Of a stretch of 64,000 nucleotides of DNA, positions 1 through 7,658 are shown piece after piece. The position numbers and the translations under genes were made by a program. Within the stretch, counting starts at the first letter, position 1. Each line of letters begins with the position of its first letter. The stretch comes from Streptococcus oralis. GTDB lineage: Bacteria; Bacillota; Bacilli; Lactobacillales; Streptococcaceae. The stretch spans positions 124,001 to 188,000 of the forward strand of contig NZ_CP065707.1 of assembly GCF_016028255.1 (NCBI RefSeq). Reading direction: 5' to 3'. The notes under the pieces were generated by a model. That model was not told where the DNA came from. It was given only the letters and a program-made list of their open reading frames with translations, and did not search any database.

Positions 1-577
1 ACTCTTTACAGATTGCATTTTCACGCTCTTTCGGTGTCAAATCTGGATAGCGTTCCACCAACTCTTCTGTATGGATGAAGGTGATTTGTTTTGGCAAGAT
101 GGATTCGATATCGTAGCGGGCTTCTACGGCTAGCTCTGTCAGACGGATAGCCTTGTAAATCTTTTCAACAGTTTCTTTGAGATAGGCGATATTGCGTTGA
201 CCATTTGGAATCACCTTCTCCCAGTCCCACTGGTCCACATAAACAGAGTGGGTCGCATCCAACGAATCTTCGTCTGGACGAAGGGCCTTCATGTGAACAA
301 ATAGACCCTCACCCTCACCGAAACTAAAACGAGCCAAGGTATGGCGTTTCCATTTAGCAAGTGAATGAACGACCTCGTAGGTTTCATCTGGAATTTGCAA
401 GACCTTCACAGTTACTGCATTTTCAACACCTGAAAGGTTATCCTGCATCCCATCGCCGACCCTACTCAAGATAGGACCTTGAACTTCGACAACTTCTAAC
501 TTATCTTTCAAATACTGGGTAAAAGTGTTTTTGACAAAGGAAATTTCTTCTTGTTGCTGGATAAAACTTTTCTTCAT
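1..577 (-). CDS. asnA: Aspartate--ammonia ligase, N-terminal 192 residues (runs off window)
   Basis: AsnA makes asparagine from aspartate, ammonia and ATP in the cytosol. The visible part starts MKKSFIHQQ-like and contains the family segments [27 protein letters not shown] and [11 protein letters not shown], typical of the class II synthetase-like fold. About 192 of some 330 residues are inside the window; the C-terminus lies before base 1. The ATG at 577 follows a TGAGGAG ribosome site and a TATAAT at 608-613, so the start is well supported. An asparaginase gene occurs at 22.8 kb, so both directions of asparagine metabolism are encoded nearby. Identification rests on recognised sequence and is firm. 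Confidence 0.95.
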   Translation of the reverse strand, partial: MKKSFIQQQEEISFVKNTFTQYLKDKLEVVEVQGPILSRVGDGMQDNLSGVENAVTVKVLQIPDETYEVVHSLAKWKRHTLARFSFGEGEGLFVHMKALRPDEDSLDATHSVYVDQWDWEKVIPNGQRNIAYLKETVEKIYKAIRLTELAVEARYDIESILPKQITFIHTEELVERYPDLTPKERENAICKE

Positions 578-645
578 AGGCTACTCCTCAAAAAATTAAT
601 TAAAAGCATTATACACCTATTTCCAAGAAAAGAAAAGGGTAAATA

Positions 646-676
646 AGAAAAAGTCAGTACTCTTTGGAACACTGAC
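646..676 (-). terminator. Rho-independent terminator of the BI-1 gene
   Basis: Arms GTCAGT (653-658) and ACTGAC (671-676) form a short stem, and the minus-strand transcript then runs into five U residues. It lies just after the stop of the BI-1 family gene and before asnA. Confidence 0.7.
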
Positions 677-687
677 TCTATAGACTT

Positions 688-1371
688 TTAATCGTTTCGA
701 CCAAAGATGCGTAAGATGCTAAGGAAGAGGTTGATAAAGTCTAGGTAAATACTGAGTGCCATTGAAATGACCCAACCTGTCGCTACTTGCCCTCGTGACT
801 GCTCATAAACATAGCGAATCTTTTGGTTGTCCCAAGCAATCAAACCAGAGAAAACCAAGACCATGGCTACGCTAATCATGTAGTCAAAGAAGCCACTAGC
901 CAAGAAAATATTCACGACCATAGCAATAATTAACCCGACAAGCGCAGCCATCAAAGCTCGGCCCATTCCACTCAAATCTTTCTTGGTGAAAATCCCGATT
1001 GCCGCCATGACAAAGAAGAGAAGGGCGCTGGATACAAAGGCTGACAAGACGGTTCCCGGTGTATAGAAGGCTACGACAAAACTCAGCGTAAAGCCATTTA
1101 AAACAGAATAAATTAAAAATACTGGGAGAGCTGCTGGACTATTTTTTGCAGCCATACTACTTGCAACAAAGACCAGACCAAGTTCTGCAAAAGTTGCAAT
1201 CATCAACCAGAGACGGCCATGCATTAAAAAGTAGACTAATTGGGACTGAAAGACTGTCAACATCAAAGCTGACACGAGAGCTGATAGGCCAATCCCAAGT
1301 CCCACAAAGGCATAAACCTTAGCGTAAAATTGATTGAGACCTGAACGTTCTTGAATAATTGTTTGATTCAT
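688..1371 (-). CDS. Bax inhibitor-1 / YccA family membrane protein
   Basis: A 227-residue integral membrane protein with seven predicted hydrophobic helices, the expected size and layout of the BI-1 (TMBIM/YetJ) family. B. subtilis YetJ is a pH-sensitive calcium leak channel; whether this protein conducts calcium is inference from the family. The aspartate pair region near the C-terminus (YLDFINLFLSILRIFGRND) matches the conserved ending of bacterial members. The ATG at 1371 follows AAAGGAGA. An extended -10 TGTTATAAT lies about 35 nt upstream, so it is probably its own transcription unit, closed by the terminator at 646-676. Confidence 0.9.
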   Translation of the reverse strand: MNQTIIQERSGLNQFYAKVYAFVGLGIGLSALVSALMLTVFQSQLVYFLMHGRLWLMIATFAELGLVFVASSMAAKNSPAALPVFLIYSVLNGFTLSFVVAFYTPGTVLSAFVSSALLFFVMAAIGIFTKKDLSGMGRALMAALVGLIIAMVVNIFLASGFFDYMISVAMVLVFSGLIAWDNQKIRYVYEQSRGQVATGWVISMALSIYLDFINLFLSILRIFGRND

Positions 1372-1425
1372 TCTGATTCTCCTTTTTCTATAAATATGTC
1401 TTGATTATAACAAAGTTTTTATAAA

Positions 1426-2166
1426 TTAGCTGAAATAAAACATCAAAACACCTGCCGCAATGGCAACATTGAGACTCTCTGCTCGGCCTTTCATTCCAAT
1501 ATGAACCAGCTGATCAGCACTCTCAGCCATGACAGAACTAATCCCTTGCCCTTCATTTCCCATGACTAAAACAAAGTCTTCTAGGGGAGAAAGCTCACGA
1601 TAATCCTTTGAATCTCTCGATAAGGTCGTTGCCAGAATGGGCAAATTGCTCCTCTTTGCCTCTTCTACAAAGGTGGCAACAGGCATACGATAGATGGGCA
1701 AGTGAAAATGACTTCCTTGCATGGAACGCAGGGTCTTAAGACTGTATATATCCGCTGACTTGTCTGAAACAATGACCCCTGTAAAACCTGCAGCATCCGC
1801 CGTCCGAATCATGGTGCCCACATTACCAGGATCTTGAACATCTTCTAAAAATAGAAACTTTCCCTGACGAAGATCAGGCTGTCCCACTTCTTCTTTTTGA
1901 ATCACTGCAACAATCCCTTGAGGGGTTTGCGTATCTGCTAAGTCCCGCAAAATCTCCTCTGAAACCCAGATAGTTTGAGGAAAAGCAGCTAACTGATCTC
2001 GGTGACTTTCCAGAGCAAAGATTTTCTCAAACCTCACCCCAGCTTGAACAGCTTCTTCAAACAAGTGCCAACCTTCAATCAAATAGGCAAACTTTCGATA
2101 TTTTTTTTGATGCAATTTCTTGGCATTTTTCACCACAGAATTGGCTTTTGAGGTTATAATAGTCAT
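1426..2166 (-). CDS. TrmH/SpoU family RNA 2'-O-methyltransferase
   Basis: A 246-residue SPOUT-class enzyme that transfers methyl from S-adenosylmethionine to a ribose 2'-OH of rRNA or tRNA. The three SpoU motifs are present: NVGTMIRTADAAGF, VMGNEGQGIS and LNVAIAAGVLMF. The basic N-terminal RNA-binding part (VKNAKKLHQKKYRK) resembles the 23S rRNA subfamily (RlmB/TsnR-like); the target nucleotide cannot be read from the sequence. I chose ATG 2166 because the upstream in-frame codons lie inside the promoter: an extended -10 TGTTATAAT ends seven bases before this ATG. The mRNA therefore looks leaderless. The gene is divergent from acylphosphatase. Confidence 0.88.
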   Translation of the reverse strand: MTIITSKANSVVKNAKKLHQKKYRKFAYLIEGWHLFEEAVQAGVRFEKIFALESHRDQLAAFPQTIWVSEEILRDLADTQTPQGIVAVIQKEEVGQPDLRQGKFLFLEDVQDPGNVGTMIRTADAAGFTGVIVSDKSADIYSLKTLRSMQGSHFHLPIYRMPVATFVEEAKRSNLPILATTLSRDSKDYRELSPLEDFVLVMGNEGQGISSVMAESADQLVHIGMKGRAESLNVAIAAGVLMFYFS

Positions 2167-2172
2167 AGAAAC

Positions 2173-2181
2173 ATTATAACA
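2173..2181 (-). promoter_or_regulatory. Extended -10 promoter giving a probable leaderless mRNA
   Basis: On the minus strand TGTTATAAT (TG-n-TATAAT) is followed by six bases and then the ATG at 2166, so initiation would fall on or next to the start codon. No purine-rich ribosome site precedes the ATG. Confidence 0.65.
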
Positions 2182-2199
2182 CAATTAAAGGGGGTTAGT

Positions 2200-2478
2200 A
2201 TGCAAAAGGTTAGAATGATTGCCCAAGGTAGAGTGCAGGGTGTTGGTTTTCGCTGGGGCGTTTATACTCTAGCGCTTGAAATTGGTGGCATCACTGGTCG
2301 TGTCTGGAATAACGACGATGGTACAGTGGAAATTCTCGCTCAGACAGACTCCTCTGCCACTATGGCAAAATTTATCCAAGAAATCCGAAAAGGCCCTACA
2401 CCTTTCTCAAAAGTCACCTATCTAGATGTGCAAATGAGTAATTTTTCATCCTATTCAGACTTCAAAGTCGCAAATTAG
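2200..2478 (+). CDS. Acylphosphatase
   Basis: A 92-residue acylphosphatase that hydrolyses carboxyl-phosphate bonds such as acetyl phosphate. The signature GRVQGVGFRWG places the phosphate-binding arginine at residue 18, and GRVWNNDDGTVEI supplies the catalytic asparagine near residue 37. The length is normal for the single-domain family. ATG 2200 follows AAGGGGG. It lies between the divergent methyltransferase and yidC; a promoter for yidC appears in the 68-base gap, so it may be monocistronic. Confidence 0.93.
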   Translation: MQKVRMIAQGRVQGVGFRWGVYTLALEIGGITGRVWNNDDGTVEILAQTDSSATMAKFIQEIRKGPTPFSKVTYLDVQMSNFSSYSDFKVAN

Positions 2479-2546
2479 GTCTCCAGAACTATTGTATATT
2501 TTACAAAAAAACAGTAGAATAGAAAGGTATAATTTTTAAAGAAGGA

Positions 2547-3476
2547 ATGAAAACATTGAAATCTATTAAACGTTTTGCCCTCTCTGCTATGGGAGTTGCT
2601 ATGCTACTTATCTTGACAGGCTGTGTTTCTGTTGATAAAACGACTGGAGAACCGACTGGATTTATCTGGAACACCATCGGAGCGCCTATGGCAGAGGCCA
2701 TCAAATACTTTGCTAATGATATGGGACTTGGTTTTGGGATGGGGATTATCATCGTCACCATTATCGTGCGTTTGATTATCTTGCCACTCGGTATCTACCA
2801 ATCGTGGAAAGCGACGCTTCACTCTGAAAAGATGAACGCCCTCAAACACGTGCTTGAACCACATCAAACACGTCTCAAAGAAGCAACAACTCAAGAAGAA
2901 AAACTTGAGGCTCAACAAGCTCTCTTTGCCGCCCAAAAAGAACATGGTATCAGCATGCTAGGAGGCGTCGGATGTTTCCCTATCTTGCTCCAAATGCCTT
3001 TCTTCTCTGCTATCTTCTTTGCTGCCCAACACACTGAAGGAGTTGCTGGTTCTAACTTCTTGGGAATTGATCTTGGCTCACCAAGCATGCTCCTCGTAGC
3101 CTTTGCAGGTATTCTTTACTACATCCAATCTCTCCTCTCGCTTCATGGAGTAGAAGACGAGATGCAAAGAGAACAACTTAAGAAAATGATCTATATGAGC
3201 CCACTCATGATTGTTATCTTCTCCCTCTTCTCACCAGCCAGTGTGACACTATACTGGGTTGTCGGTGGTTTCATGATGATTCTCCAACAGTTTATCGTCA
3301 ACTATGTCGTTCGTCCAAAACTTCGTCAAAAAGTACGTGAAGAATACGAAAAGAACCCTCCGAAAGTCAGCCCTTCTGCAGGTGCAAGAAAAGACGTGAC
3401 TCCTAAGCAGACTCAAGCGATCACGACCAATAAGAAAAAGAAAAACCGCAACTCTGGCAAACAACGATCTAGATAA
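2547..3476 (+). CDS. yidC: Membrane protein insertase YidC (Oxa1/SpoIIIJ family lipoprotein)
   Basis: Inserts and folds membrane proteins with or without the Sec translocon. The 309-residue product begins with a lipoprotein signal ending LILTGC (lipidated cysteine near residue 26) and carries the five-helix 60KD_IMP core, including the LIILPLGIYQSWKA helix with the conserved hydrophilic-groove arginine just before it. The tail is very basic (KKKKNRNSGKQRSR), which in this family contacts the ribosome. Streptococci have two paralogues. This one is not beside rnpA, so it corresponds to the copy usually called YidC1. ATG 2547 follows GAAGGA, and a TATAAT is at 2528-2533. Confidence 0.93.
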   Translation: MKTLKSIKRFALSAMGVAMLLILTGCVSVDKTTGEPTGFIWNTIGAPMAEAIKYFANDMGLGFGMGIIIVTIIVRLIILPLGIYQSWKATLHSEKMNALKHVLEPHQTRLKEATTQEEKLEAQQALFAAQKEHGISMLGGVGCFPILLQMPFFSAIFFAAQHTEGVAGSNFLGIDLGSPSMLLVAFAGILYYIQSLLSLHGVEDEMQREQLKKMIYMSPLMIVIFSLFSPASVTLYWVVGGFMMILQQFIVNYVVRPKLRQKVREEYEKNPPKVSPSAGARKDVTPKQTQAITTNKKKKNRNSGKQRSR

Positions 3477-3487
3477 GACTCAAAAGG

Positions 3488-3512
3488 CTTAGCTGAAAGG
3501 CTAAGTCTTTTT
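3488..3512 (+). terminator. Terminator of yidC
   Basis: CTTAGC (3488-3493), a TGAAAG loop and GCTAAG (3500-3505) are followed by a T-run on the plus strand, 11 bases after the yidC stop. Confidence 0.8.
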
Positions 3513-3516
3513 GCAT

Positions 3517-3543
3517 CACAAAAGCCCGATGTCTCCATCAGGC
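3517..3543 (-). terminator. Terminator of pflA
   Basis: GCCCGATG (3524-3531) and CATCAGGC (3536-3543) form a stem with one mismatch and a four-base loop. The minus-strand transcript continues TTTTG. It faces the yidC terminator between convergent genes. Confidence 0.75.
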
Positions 3544-3549
3544 ACCTTT

Positions 3550-4344
3550 TTATCCATGAACACGTTTCATGTAGTCTTGGTAACTTTCTGTATCCATCAA
3601 TTCCTTGGCATTCTTAACGCGATCTGCTGTTGGAGGTTTTACCCCTTCGAGCGAATAAGGAATTCCCAATTCACGCCATTTGAACTCACCCATAGTATGA
3701 TAAGGAAGAATTTCAAACTTATCAACATTTTTGAGGGTCTTGACAAACTTACCGAGTTCGATCAAGTCCTCATCTCTATCTGTCAAGCCTGGAACCAATA
3801 CGTGGCGAATCCAAACAGGTTTTCCAATATCTGATAGGTATCGGGCACAGGCCAAAATGTTCTTATTGGTTTGACTGGTTACAATCTTGTGCTGTTCTTC
3901 GTTGATTTCCTTGATATCCAAGAGAACCAAATCTGTCACAGCCATGAGTTTATTAAACTTTTCGAGATAACGTGGTTTATTACGGAATGGAAGGGCACAG
4001 GTGTCCAAGGTGCAGTGGATTCCTTTTTCCTTGGCCTTGGTAAAGAGGGCAATTAGGAAATCAATCTGTAAGAGAGCTTCTCCACCACTGACAGTGATAC
4101 CACCCTTGTCTCCCCAGAAACCACGATAACGAAGGGCTTCTGTCAAGACATCGTCTACTGTCCGTTCGCGTGATTTATTGGTCTCCATAGCCCATGTGTC
4201 CGGGTTATGGCAGTACTGGCAACGCATGTGACAACCTTGCAAAAAGACAATAAAACGAATCCCAGGACCATCTACCGCCCCAAAACTCTCTGTCGAATGC
4301 ACCATTCCTGTCACTTGTCCATAGTCAATTGTTTCTTCAGACAT
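3550..4344 (-). CDS. pflA: Pyruvate formate-lyase activating enzyme (radical SAM)
   Basis: Generates the glycyl radical that activates pyruvate formate-lyase for mixed-acid fermentation. The 264-residue protein has the radical-SAM cluster motif C-HMR-C-QY-C at residues 38, 42 and 45, the GGE motif (TVSGGEALLQ) and the substrate-side text GPGIRF. ATG 4344 follows CAAGGAAGG. The gene has its own promoter (4379-4406) with a cre-like site at 4358-4372, which fits known sugar control of this pathway. Pyruvate formate-lyase itself is not in the window. Confidence 0.96.
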   Translation of the reverse strand: MSEETIDYGQVTGMVHSTESFGAVDGPGIRFIVFLQGCHMRCQYCHNPDTWAMETNKSRERTVDDVLTEALRYRGFWGDKGGITVSGGEALLQIDFLIALFTKAKEKGIHCTLDTCALPFRNKPRYLEKFNKLMAVTDLVLLDIKEINEEQHKIVTSQTNKNILACARYLSDIGKPVWIRHVLVPGLTDRDEDLIELGKFVKTLKNVDKFEILPYHTMGEFKWRELGIPYSLEGVKPPTADRVKNAKELMDTESYQDYMKRVHG

Positions 4345-4357
4345 ATCGTCACCTTCC

Positions 4358-4372
4358 TTGAAACCGTTTTAT
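4358..4372 (+). promoter_or_regulatory. cre-like CcpA site in the pflA leader
   Basis: TTGAAACCGTTTTAT fits the cre consensus WTGNAANCGNWNNCW at 14 of 15 positions. It lies between the predicted pflA start point and the ribosome site. CcpA is encoded at 23.8 kb. Binding is inferred. Confidence 0.6.
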
Positions 4373-4378
4373 AGTTTT

Positions 4379-4406
4379 ATTATATCACGACTTGAGGGAA
4401 AAACAA
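4379..4406 (-). promoter_or_regulatory. pflA promoter
   Basis: Minus-strand TTGTTT (4401-4406), a 16-base spacer and TATAAT (4379-4384) preceded by TG one base upstream (extended -10). The predicted start falls near 4372. Confidence 0.65.
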
Positions 4407-4461
4407 GATTTTTGTCTATTTTTTAGAAAGCAATCTGTTTTTCACTTTCATTTTCATTTTT

Positions 4462-5718
4462 TTAATGATCGGGTTCAAAATCAAAACCATACAAGGTTGC
4501 GAAATAGTCCTCAGGGCGCTCTGCACGGCGGATTTGGCGGGCTTTTCCTTCTTCGGTATAGAGGATTTCTGCCGAGCGTAGTTTGGCATTGTACTGGTAA
4601 CCCATGGAGAATCCATGTGCACCTGTATCATGAATCACCAGCAAATCACCGATTTCTGTATGAGGCAGTTCGCGATTCACTGCAAATTTATCATTGTTTT
4701 CGCAGAGTGAACCGACCACATCTACCACCTCAACTGGTCCGTCTGGATGGGTCAGATTGGTGATATGGTGGTAGGCTCCATACATGGCTGGGCGCATGAG
4801 GTTGACTGCTGATGCATCCACACCCAGATAGGTGCGGTAGGTTTTCTTTTTATGAGTGATTTTTGTGACAAGAACTCCGTGAGGCGCCAACATAAAACGG
4901 CCCAATTCAGTGAAAATCTTGACCTGTCCAAGCCCTGCAGGTGTAAGGACTTCCTCATACACCTTACGCACCTCTTCACCAATCACAGCAATGTCATTTG
5001 GCTCCTGATCTGGACGGTAGTTGACACCGATTCCGCCAGAAAGGTTAATAAAGTCCAGTGAAATCCCCAATTTTTCTTTGATTTCCACAGCTAATTCAAA
5101 GAGCTGGCGGGCTAACTCTGGGTAGTAGAGATGGGTCACGGTATTGGATGCTAGGAAAGAGTGAATCCCAAAAGTCTTGGCTCCTTTTTCCTTCAAAACA
5201 GCAAAGGATTCAAAGAGTTGATCCTTGGTCATACCAAACTTGGCCTCCCCAGGATTGTCCATGATGTCTGTTCCTAACTCAAAGACTCCGCCTGGATTGT
5301 AACGACAGGAAATGATTTCTGGGATACCTGCAGCTCGCTCTAGATGCTCAACATCTTCAAGAGCATCCAAGTTAATGGTTGCGCCCAATTCACGCGCATA
5401 AGCGTACTCTTGGTCTGGAGTATTGTTTGATGAGAACATGATCTCAGAACCGGGAAAATCCAGTTTATGACTCATCAGGAGCTCCACATAACTGGAACAG
5501 TCCACACCACAACCTTCCTCTTTGAGGATTTTCAAGATGGCTGGGGTTGGAGTGGCCTTGACTGCAAAATATTCCTTAAAGCCCTCGTTCCAGGAAAAAG
5601 CTTGGTTGACCGCTCTTGCTTTTTCGCGAATCCCCTTCTCGTCATACAAGTGAAAGGGAGTTGGGAACTCTGCAACAATCGTTTCTAAATCTTCTCGGCT
5701 AATAAATGGTGTTTTCAT
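4462..5718 (-). CDS. lysA: Diaminopimelate decarboxylase
   Basis: PLP enzyme of the fold-III (alanine racemase-like) family; it decarboxylates meso-diaminopimelate to lysine, the last step of lysine synthesis. The 418-residue protein has the PLP lysine in EYFAVKATPTP (K54), the glycine-rich phosphate loop NLSGGIGVNY, and the cross-subunit cysteine region GSLCENNDKF. ATG 5718 is preferred over the in-frame ATG 5724 because AGAAGG is at proper spacing only for 5718. The AVKATPTP motif differs slightly from the usual AVKAN, so activity on a related substrate cannot be excluded. No clear terminator follows. Confidence 0.85.
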   Translation of the reverse strand: MKTPFISREDLETIVAEFPTPFHLYDEKGIREKARAVNQAFSWNEGFKEYFAVKATPTPAILKILKEEGCGVDCSSYVELLMSHKLDFPGSEIMFSSNNTPDQEYAYARELGATINLDALEDVEHLERAAGIPEIISCRYNPGGVFELGTDIMDNPGEAKFGMTKDQLFESFAVLKEKGAKTFGIHSFLASNTVTHLYYPELARQLFELAVEIKEKLGISLDFINLSGGIGVNYRPDQEPNDIAVIGEEVRKVYEEVLTPAGLGQVKIFTELGRFMLAPHGVLVTKITHKKKTYRTYLGVDASAVNLMRPAMYGAYHHITNLTHPDGPVEVVDVVGSLCENNDKFAVNRELPHTEIGDLLVIHDTGAHGFSMGYQYNAKLRSAEILYTEEGKARQIRRAERPEDYFATLYGFDFEPDH

Positions 5719-5739
5719 AAGCATCCTTCTATTCTGTTT

Positions 5740-5773
5740 GCAAAGAAAGGCTGGGACAATCGTTCCAACCTTT
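5740..5773 (-). terminator. Weak terminator after purR
   Basis: Arms 5746-5754 and 5765-5773 (AAAGGTTGG against CCAGCCTTT) pair with one G-U; the minus-strand downstream tract TTTCTTTG is imperfect. Some read-through into lysA is possible. Confidence 0.5.
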
Positions 5774-5784
5774 AGTTCTATCTC

Positions 5785-6612
5785 TTATTTGTCTTCGTCA
5801 AAGATATTTCCAATCTCAACATCGATGGATTGGTTCTTGACATCAATATTGGTTACTTTCAAGAGTGACTTGTAATCGAACTGCTTTTCACGTTCTTCTT
5901 GGGCATTGTCTGCAAAGACTGCGACGCCAGCTAGTTCAGAGTCGAACTCACGCAAGAGACTAATCATCCCATTGACAGTTCCACCACCTTTTAGGAAGTC
6001 ATCCACAATCAAGACACGACTGCCTGCCTTGAGGCTGCGTTTTGAAAGGAACATTTTCTCAATACGGTCACCGCTTGAACCTGATACATAGTTGACGCTG
6101 ACCGTTGAACCTTCAGTGATTTTCAAGTCACGTCGCACAATGACAAATGGAACGTTGAGGACATTGGCAACTGCATTTGCAAGCGGAACCCCTTTAGTCG
6201 CTACTGTCATAACGGCATCGATTTTTTGGTCCATAAAGCTCTTGGCAATGATACGCCCAATATTTTTCAAAATGGCAGGCGTACTGAGCAAATCAGATAG
6301 GTAGATGTAGCCACCTGGCAAGATACGGTCGCTTTCTGAAAGTTTATCACGCAAGTCTGCGATCATTTCTTTGGCTTCATGACTCGAGATTGATGGTGTA
6401 AAGATAACACCTCCACCTGCTCCAGTCACAGTCTGAATATGACCGATTTCGATTTCCTCAAAGGCACGCTTGATAATCACGATGTCCTCTGAAATCGATG
6501 ATTTAGCAGATTCGTACTTTTCTGCAAAGGTGTTGAGACTGGTTAGTTTGTATGGATTATTAATCAAATAGTTGGAAATGACAACCATCCGATCACTTCT
6601 TCTTAATTTCAT
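5785..6612 (-). CDS. purR: Pur operon transcriptional regulator PurR
   Basis: A 275-residue purine regulator with an N-terminal winged helix (about 1-75) and a phosphoribosyltransferase-like effector domain that senses PRPP through RVLIVDDFLKGGGTVNG. It controls purine biosynthesis and transport genes by binding PurBoxes. A TATAAT at 6651-6656 lies 38 bases upstream, and PurBox-like text occurs in the preceding terminator (6671-6683). A possible target within the window is the purine permease at 29.9 kb. Length and motifs are standard. Confidence 0.95.
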   Translation of the reverse strand: MKLRRSDRMVVISNYLINNPYKLTSLNTFAEKYESAKSSISEDIVIIKRAFEEIEIGHIQTVTGAGGGVIFTPSISSHEAKEMIADLRDKLSESDRILPGGYIYLSDLLSTPAILKNIGRIIAKSFMDQKIDAVMTVATKGVPLANAVANVLNVPFVIVRRDLKITEGSTVSVNYVSGSSGDRIEKMFLSKRSLKAGSRVLIVDDFLKGGGTVNGMISLLREFDSELAGVAVFADNAQEEREKQFDYKSLLKVTNIDVKNQSIDVEIGNIFDEDK

Positions 6613-6667
6613 TTTTATTTACCATTCCATTTAATTTTGATATTTTATCCATTATACCACATTCACA

Positions 6668-6707
6668 TAAAAAAACGAACATTATTGCGTAAAAAATGCT
6701 CGTTTTT
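6668..6707 (-). terminator. Terminator of yhaM
   Basis: A 13-bp stem with one G-U pair (6671-6683 and 6695-6707), followed on the minus strand by seven T residues, directly after the yhaM stop. Confidence 0.85.
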
Positions 6708-6716
6708 CTTAAATTA

Positions 6717-7658
6717 TTAATCTAAATCTGGTTTATAGAAGGAACGATTGTCCATAGCGAAGATTTTATTGGTCATCTCTCCTTTATCCACCAAAGCCAG
6801 AGCTGTTGACATCATCATCATGCTGGCATCTAGATTGTCAATCATATGGATAATCTCTGCCTCCATAATGCGTGGACGGACTGGACTTCCATACTCCAGC
6901 AAGCCATGGTGACTGAGGATGACATGGCGCAGTAGCACCACTTCTTCTCTAGTATCATCGATACCTAGTTCCATGACTGTCTTAGTAATTTCGCTATCGA
7001 TGAGGGCGATATGGCCGATGAGATTGCCTCGCACTGTGTACTCCGTCTGATCTGGTCCCGTCAACTCAATGACTTTGGCCAAGTCATGTAGCATAATTCC
7101 TGCATAGAGGAGGCTCTTGTTGAGCTGAGGATAGATCTCACTAATAGCATCTGCCAAGCGCACCATGGTCGCTGTATGATAGGCCAAACCCGTCTCAAAG
7201 GCATGGTGGTTGGTCTTGGCAGCTGGATAGGAATAGAATTCCTTATCGTACTTGGTGTAAAGACTGCGAACGATACGTTGCCAGACAGGATTTTCAATCT
7301 TGAAAATCATTTGCGACATGTAGTCACGGATTTCCTTGACATCAACTGGTGACTTGACCTTGAAGTCAGCTGGATCATTGGGTTCCCCAGGCTGAGGCAA
7401 GCGGAGAGTAATTTGATTAACTTGTGGAGTGTTGTTATAAACTTCTCTGCGCCCCTGCATGTGGACAACTTTCCCTGCGGTAAAGGTCTCAACGTTATGA
7501 GGTTGGGCATCCCAGAGTTTCCCTTCAATCTCGCCACTATCGTCTTGAAAGGTAAAGGCTAGGTAGTTTTTCCCAGCACGCGTCTGTCTCAGGTCAGCTG
7601 ACTTGATCAGGTAAAAACCTTCAAACAGCTCATCTTTTTTCATGTGACTAATCTTCAT
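6717..7658 (-). CDS. yhaM: 3'-5' exoribonuclease YhaM family (Cbf1)
   Basis: A 313-residue nuclease trimming RNA (and possibly DNA) 3' ends. It has an N-terminal OB fold (about 10-90, with LAFTFQDDSGEIEGKLWD) and an HD hydrolase domain with metal ligands at H161 and H191-D192 (GIMLHDLAKV). Its pneumococcal relative trims many transcripts by a few nucleotides after termination. ATG 7658 follows AGGAAG and overlaps the end of rmuC by 11 bases, so translation is probably coupled. It is the last gene of the rmuC run and is closed by a strong terminator. Confidence 0.92.
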   Translation of the reverse strand: MKISHMKKDELFEGFYLIKSADLRQTRAGKNYLAFTFQDDSGEIEGKLWDAQPHNVETFTAGKVVHMQGRREVYNNTPQVNQITLRLPQPGEPNDPADFKVKSPVDVKEIRDYMSQMIFKIENPVWQRIVRSLYTKYDKEFYSYPAAKTNHHAFETGLAYHTATMVRLADAISEIYPQLNKSLLYAGIMLHDLAKVIELTGPDQTEYTVRGNLIGHIALIDSEITKTVMELGIDDTREEVVLLRHVILSHHGLLEYGSPVRPRIMEAEIIHMIDNLDASMMMMSTALALVDKGEMTNKIFAMDNRSFYKPDLD

